7,732 nt of DNA from an uncultured Clostridia bacterium (GTDB lineage: Bacteria; Bacillota; Clostridia; TANB77; CAG-508): NCBI GenBank assembly GCA_934167225.1, contig CAKPLD010000057.1, forward strand, positions 1 to 7,732. Reading direction: 5' to 3'. Of this stretch, positions 4,855 to 7,732 are shown in pieces. Under the pieces are notes generated by a model. It searched no databases. It worked only from the letters and a program-made list of their open reading frames with translations, and was not told the origin of the DNA. The translations under genes and the position numbers were made by a program. Position 1 is the first letter of the stretch; every line of letters begins with the position of its first letter.

Positions 4855-6789
4855 ATGAGAGAAATACCAATAAAAAGAAAAGATAATAAAGGAATAACAC
4901 TAATTGCACTAATAGTTACTGTAATTGTTTTAATTATTTTAGCAGGTGTAAGTATATCCATGTTAACAGGCGAAAATGGACTGATTGGGAGAACTGGGCT
5001 TGCTAAAATGTCTACAGAATTTGCTTCTTATAAAGAAGAATTAGAACAGTGGAAAATGTCAAGGACTATGGAGGACGTAAGCTTTTCTGACGATACTCTT
5101 TCTGCTGGGAAGAATAATTTAAGCTATGGTGGAGAGAAAAAAGATGGAAATATAAAAACGATTATTCCAGATTTGAAGGATGATTATTTAAATGAAATTG
5201 AGGTTATAAAAGGTGAGCTTGTTTTAAGTACAACTGATAGTTCTAAAATAAATTCTGCTAAGATTGCTAATGTTTCTGTAAATCCTTATGAAATTAAAGA
5301 TGGAGAATTATTGTCTGCAGGTGCTAATTTGGATTTGGTGTCTGGAGATGGAAGTTTGACTATTCCGGAAAATGTTACTAAAATAGGAAGCGGTGCTTTT
5401 TCTGGCGTAGAGGGACTTAAAACTGTTATAATACCAGGGACTGTTAAGGAGATTGGCGATAATGCGTTTTCATATAATAAAACTTTGGAGAAGGTTATAA
5501 TTCAAGATGGGGTGGAGACGATAGGGAGTCAAGCATTTGCATATTGTACACAACTTAAAAGTATAGAGATGACAGATAGTGTTGTGAATATAAATAATTT
5601 AGCATTTGCACATAACGATAATTTACAAAATGTTAGACTTTCAAATAGTATAACGAAGATATCAAATGGTCTTTTCTATGGGTGTCTTAATTTGTCGCAA
5701 ATTGTTATTCCAGAAAACGTAACATCTATTGAAGACCTTTCATTCTCTTTTTGTAAAAAATTAGATGATGTTTATATACCAAAAAATGTAAGCACGATAT
5801 CATCAGGAGCATTTAGAGATTGTACTAATTTAAATACAGTTACAATAGATAAAGAAAATAAGAAGTTTACTATAGAAGATAATATTGTATATGCAATAAA
5901 TGAAACATCTAAATCATTATTAATATCATTAGTTTCTAATACTAATAAAACGGAAATTACTATACCAGAAGGAGTAACAAATTTAGGAGTAGGAGCATTG
6001 GGGAATTTTAAACAAGTTGAAATATTGAATTTGCCTTCAACGATATCGAATATAAATGGTTGGGCTTTTGATGGTTGCGGAAATACATTAAAAACTATAA
6101 CTATGCCAGAAACCAATAAAACATACAAAGTCGTTGATAATATGTTACTTTCAAAAAATGGTGAAAAACTTATAAAGGCATCTATGGATAGAGAAGAAAT
6201 AACTATACCAGATAGTGTGAAAACAATAGGAGGAGCTTCGATAACTGGAACAAAAATAAAAAAAGTAAAAATCGGAGATAATGTTGAAACCATTGAAAAT
6301 AACTCTTTTAGAAGCGGAACTTACAATATAACGGAAGTTATTATTGGAAAAGGAGCAAAAGACATATCGTCGGGTTTTAGACAAGAATCAGGTTGGAGGA
6401 ATGTAACTTTAACAATAGATAGAGAAAATGAAAATTATATTGTTGAAGGGAATTTTATATTATCAAAAGATAGAAAAAAACTTGTAGCACCAATAAATAG
6501 TTCTAAAAATGTGGTTGTGCCAGAAGGAGTTGAAACAATAGATAATTTAGGATCAATTGGAGCCGAAACAATTAAATTACCAAATACAATTAAAGAAATC
6601 AAAACAATGACTGGGAATTCTAGGCTAAAAGAAATTACCATTCCAAGTTCATGTACCACAATTGGTGAATATGCTTTTTCAGGCTGTAGCTCACTAGAAA
6701 CAATAAAAATTCAAAACAAAGAAAATTCAATATCAGGGGCACCTTGGGGAGCAACAAAAGGGCTAAAAGTAGTAAAATGGAACCAATAA
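4855..6789 (+). CDS. Pilin-like N-terminus fused to BspA-type leucine-rich repeats; predicted surface protein
   Basis: A 644-residue predicted exported protein. A short positive leader (MREIPIKRKDNKG) precedes a hydrophobic helix GITLIALIVTVIVLIILAGV (13-32). This resembles a prepilin signal with cleavage after G13, but the usual Phe+1 is Ile and Glu+5 is Ala18. A linker (about 40-165) contains TGENGLIGR and an amphipathic KEELEQWK helix. Residues about 167-635 are BspA/LRR_5-type repeats of the form 'tIPenVtkIgsgAFsgc..L..v'. Three times these are interrupted by 'EDNIVYAINETSKSLLIS'-like inserts (about 338, 424 and 528). The end, APWGATKGLKVVKWNQ, is a typical terminal cap. No sortase motif or C-terminal anchor is seen, so the N-terminal helix is the likely membrane anchor. 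Such LRRs often mediate adhesion; the ligand here is unknown. AGGAG at 4845-4849 fixes the start. The first third looks richer in GGG/GAG codons than the rest. Confidence 0.88.
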   Translation: MREIPIKRKDNKGITLIALIVTVIVLIILAGVSISMLTGENGLIGRTGLAKMSTEFASYKEELEQWKMSRTMEDVSFSDDTLSAGKNNLSYGGEKKDGNIKTIIPDLKDDYLNEIEVIKGELVLSTTDSSKINSAKIANVSVNPYEIKDGELLSAGANLDLVSGDGSLTIPENVTKIGSGAFSGVEGLKTVIIPGTVKEIGDNAFSYNKTLEKVIIQDGVETIGSQAFAYCTQLKSIEMTDSVVNINNLAFAHNDNLQNVRLSNSITKISNGLFYGCLNLSQIVIPENVTSIEDLSFSFCKKLDDVYIPKNVSTISSGAFRDCTNLNTVTIDKENKKFTIEDNIVYAINETSKSLLISLVSNTNKTEITIPEGVTNLGVGALGNFKQVEILNLPSTISNINGWAFDGCGNTLKTITMPETNKTYKVVDNMLLSKNGEKLIKASMDREEITIPDSVKTIGGASITGTKIKKVKIGDNVETIENNSFRSGTYNITEVIIGKGAKDISSGFRQESGWRNVTLTIDRENENYIVEGNFILSKDRKKLVAPINSSKNVVVPEGVETIDNLGSIGAETIKLPNTIKEIKTMTGNSRLKEITIPSSCTTIGEYAFSGCSSLETIKIQNKENSISGAPWGATKGLKVVKWNQ

Positions 6790-6799
6790 GTAAATTCAC

Positions 6800-6819
6800 A
6801 GAAAATAGCCATTTTTTCT
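6800..6819 (+). terminator. Weak terminator-like hairpin after the LRR gene
   Basis: AGAAAAT (6800-6806) can pair imperfectly with ATTTTTTCT (6811-6819). A competing fold pairs 6810-6817 with 6822-6830. Neither is strong, but this is the only candidate before the rpsL promoter. Confidence 0.3.
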
Positions 6820-6841
6820 ATAAAAAAGTGCTCTAAACCCA

Positions 6842-6870
6842 TTGACACTAAACAAAAAAAATGATAAAAT
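6842..6870 (+). promoter_or_regulatory. Strong promoter of the rpsL (str) operon
   Basis: Perfect TTGACA (6842-6847), 17-nt spacer, TAAAAT (6865-6870). Transcription is predicted to start around 6876-6878, at the base of the leader hairpin. A dedicated promoter is needed because rpsL is not downstream of rpoC here. Confidence 0.8.
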
Positions 6871-6874
6871 ATAA

Positions 6875-6903
6875 GCCGTTATGGTAAATAAACCCATAAC
6901 GGC
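6875..6903 (+). promoter_or_regulatory. 5'-terminal hairpin of the rpsL leader
   Basis: GCCGTTATGG (6875-6884) pairs perfectly with CCATAACGGC (6894-6903) around the 9-nt loop TAAATAAAC. Its base coincides with the predicted transcription start, and 12 nt separate it from the rpsL AGGAGGTGA. No T-run follows, so it is not a terminator. Likely roles are 5'-end protection or protein binding. Confidence 0.65.
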
Positions 6904-6930
6904 AAAATTAATTTTAGGAGGTGAATTTAA

Positions 6931-7344
6931 GTGCCAACAATCAACCAATTAGTAAGAAAAGGAAGAAAAACAGGAGTTACAAAATCAACTGCACCAGCTC
7001 TTCAACATGGATACAACTCAAAAAGCAAAAAATTAACAAACAATAGAGCTCCACAAAAAAGAGGAGTATGTACAGTAGTAAAAACAGTAACACCTAAAAA
7101 GCCAAACTCAGCTTTAAGAAAAGTAGCAAGAGTTCGTTTATCAAATGGTTATGAAGTTACATCTTATATCCCAGGTATAGGACATAACTTACAAGAACAC
7201 AGTGTTGTATTAATAAGAGGTGGAAGAGTAAAAGACCTTCCAGGTGTTAGATACCACATCATCAGAGGAACATTAGATACAGCAGGTGTTAAAGACAGAA
7301 TGCAAGGTCGTTCTAAGTATGGAGCTAAACGTGCTAAAAAATAG
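6931..7344 (+). CDS. rpsL: 30S ribosomal protein S12
   Basis: A 137-residue protein, the usual length in Bacillus-Clostridium lineages (longer than the 124 of E. coli). S12 sits at the decoding centre of the 30S subunit and controls tRNA-selection accuracy. Signatures are MPTINQLVRKGR at the start, PQKRGVCT, TPKKPNSALRK with K56 and K57, and YIPGIGHNLQEHSVVLIRGG. RVKDLPGVRYH carries D102, the residue corresponding to the methylthiolated Asp in many bacteria. The lysines linked to streptomycin resistance are the wild-type residues. The start is GTG, supported by AGGAGGTGA at 6916-6924 and by the conserved N-terminus. Normally rpsG follows closely; here 335 nt separate them. Confidence 0.97.
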   Translation: MPTINQLVRKGRKTGVTKSTAPALQHGYNSKSKKLTNNRAPQKRGVCTVVKTVTPKKPNSALRKVARVRLSNGYEVTSYIPGIGHNLQEHSVVLIRGGRVKDLPGVRYHIIRGTLDTAGVKDRMQGRSKYGAKRAKK

Positions 7345-7473
7345 TAAAATCGATTAAATCAGGCATCTTGCACGTTTTTAACATTCATTATGAACTTTCG
7401 GCATACAGACGTATAGCCTCAAGCCGTAATAAATATTAAAAACGCACAATATACCTAATTTTATCAATTTTAC
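7344..7473 (-). repeat. 130-nt long inverted repeat / possible minus-strand structured RNA
   Basis: Two 47-nt arms, 7344-7390 and 7427-7473, match as inverted repeats at 38 of 47 positions and enclose a 36-nt GC-richer centre. The centre has its own small stem (GGCATAC with GTATAGCC, 7400-7418). Of the nine mismatches, seven are C/T or A/G differences. All seven would be G-U pairs in a minus-strand transcript and C-A or A-C mismatches in a plus-strand one, giving 45 of 47 paired positions on the minus strand. The left arm begins on the last base of the rpsL stop codon. On the minus strand the arm is soon followed by ATTTTTT, a possible terminator. I see no clear minus-strand promoter and no flanking duplication. 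It could be an RNA gene, an antisense regulator or an old MITE. Confidence 0.5.
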
Positions 7474-7679
7474 AGAGCCCGCAGGATAGGTGGGAGGAAT
7501 GTTTAGTGGATTTTTTTAATAGTGCTTATTCTTACTAAATTGAGGTACTTAAATTTAGCAATAGATAGAGCATTATGCGGATAGGTTTTGGTAAAAACTT
7601 ATCAGAGTAACTTTTGGCAATTTGGAAAATCAAATTGTTGACTTTAATTAGAATAAAAAATGTAAAGGAGTGAAGAATA
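7474..7679 (+). other. Long non-coding spacer / leader before rpsG
   Basis: No ORF is credible here. On the plus strand three modest hairpins can form: 7502-7509 with 7532-7539 (two G-U), 7580-7589 with 7594-7603 (10 bp, one G-U, loop GGTA), and CAATTTG/CAAATTG at 7618-7637. A GC-rich stretch at 7478-7497 resembles a conserved 23S rRNA segment. The rpsG ribosome site AAAGGAG is at 7664-7670. In E. coli the S12-S7 spacer is where S7 represses its own operon. A similar role here is only a suggestion. Confidence 0.4.
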
Positions 7680-7732
7680 GTGCCAAGAAGAGGTTTTATA
7701 GCAAAAAGAGATGTATTACCAGATCCAATGTA
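7680..7732 (+). CDS. rpsG: 30S ribosomal protein S7, N-terminal start (partial)
   Basis: The first 17 codons, cut by the window end. They begin with GTG and read MPRRGFIAKRDVLPDPM, the conserved S7 N-terminus. S7 is the primary assembly protein of the 30S head. AAAGGAG (7664-7670) lies 9 nt before the GTG. Its position after rpsL matches the conserved str operon order rpsL-rpsG-fusA-tuf, of which only the first two can be seen. Confidence 0.93.
   Translation, partial: MPRRGFIAKRDVLPDPM

Noticed and set aside
5772..6293. 173-codon minus-strand ORF inside the LRR gene
   Set aside because: It is a shadow of the repetitive LRR coding sequence, with no ribosome site or recognisable domain.
7646..7656. 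AATTAGAATAA shared with the 636-887 element
   Set aside because: An 11-nt AT-only-type match is expected by chance in this composition, and no inverted repeat accompanies it.
7638..7666. TTGACT-17-TGTAAA as a promoter for rpsG
   Set aside because: The -10 is poor and overlaps the AAAGGAG ribosome site, so the transcript would lack it.

Overview
The window comes from a very AT-rich, low-G+C Gram-positive chromosome, most likely an uncultured or gut-type member of Clostridia. Reasons: strong A/T-ending codon bias, AGGAGG-type ribosome binding sites, Bacillus/Clostridium-length S12 (137 residues), a family 4 (iron-sulfur) uracil-DNA glycosylase, a PlsX-AcpP pair, and a surface protein joining a clostridial 'KGITLIAL' pilin-like N-terminus to BspA-type leucine-rich repeats. 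Species cannot be fixed from the sequence.

Layout, left to right. (1) 1-620: end of rplJ (L10), then rplL (L7/L12) and a strong intrinsic terminator. (2) 628-895: a 252-bp near-palindromic non-coding element bounded by an exact 8-bp direct repeat, which looks like a MITE. (3) 926-4371: udg and a lone GltD-like flavoprotein behind one promoter, then plsX and acpP (fatty acid and phospholipid synthesis), ending in a terminator. (4) 4392-6830: an accessory module, made of a small Xre-type regulator on the minus strand divergent from a large pilin-like leucine-rich-repeat protein. Three related 16-bp inverted repeats lie in their shared control region. (5) 6842-7732: the start of the str operon, with a consensus promoter, a 5'-terminal hairpin, rpsL (S12), an unusually long structured spacer and the first codons of rpsG (S7).

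The most unusual large-scale feature is gene order. In most Firmicutes rplJ-rplL is followed by rpoB-rpoC and then rpsL-rpsG. Here both ribosomal flanks are present in the same orientation, but about 6.3 kb of unrelated genes replaces rpoBC. The most unusual small-scale features are the MITE-like hairpin, the Xre operator cluster, and a 130-nt hairpin after rpsL. The imperfect pairs of that last hairpin become G-U pairs only on the minus strand.

How the genes work together: L10, L7/L12, S12 and S7 are ribosomal. PlsX makes acyl-phosphate from acyl-ACP, so plsX-acpP is a functional pair. Udg repairs deaminated cytosine. The GltD-like protein is an electron-transfer flavoprotein with no partner visible here. 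The Xre-LRR pair appears self-contained: each gene has its own promoter and the repressor gene has its own terminator.
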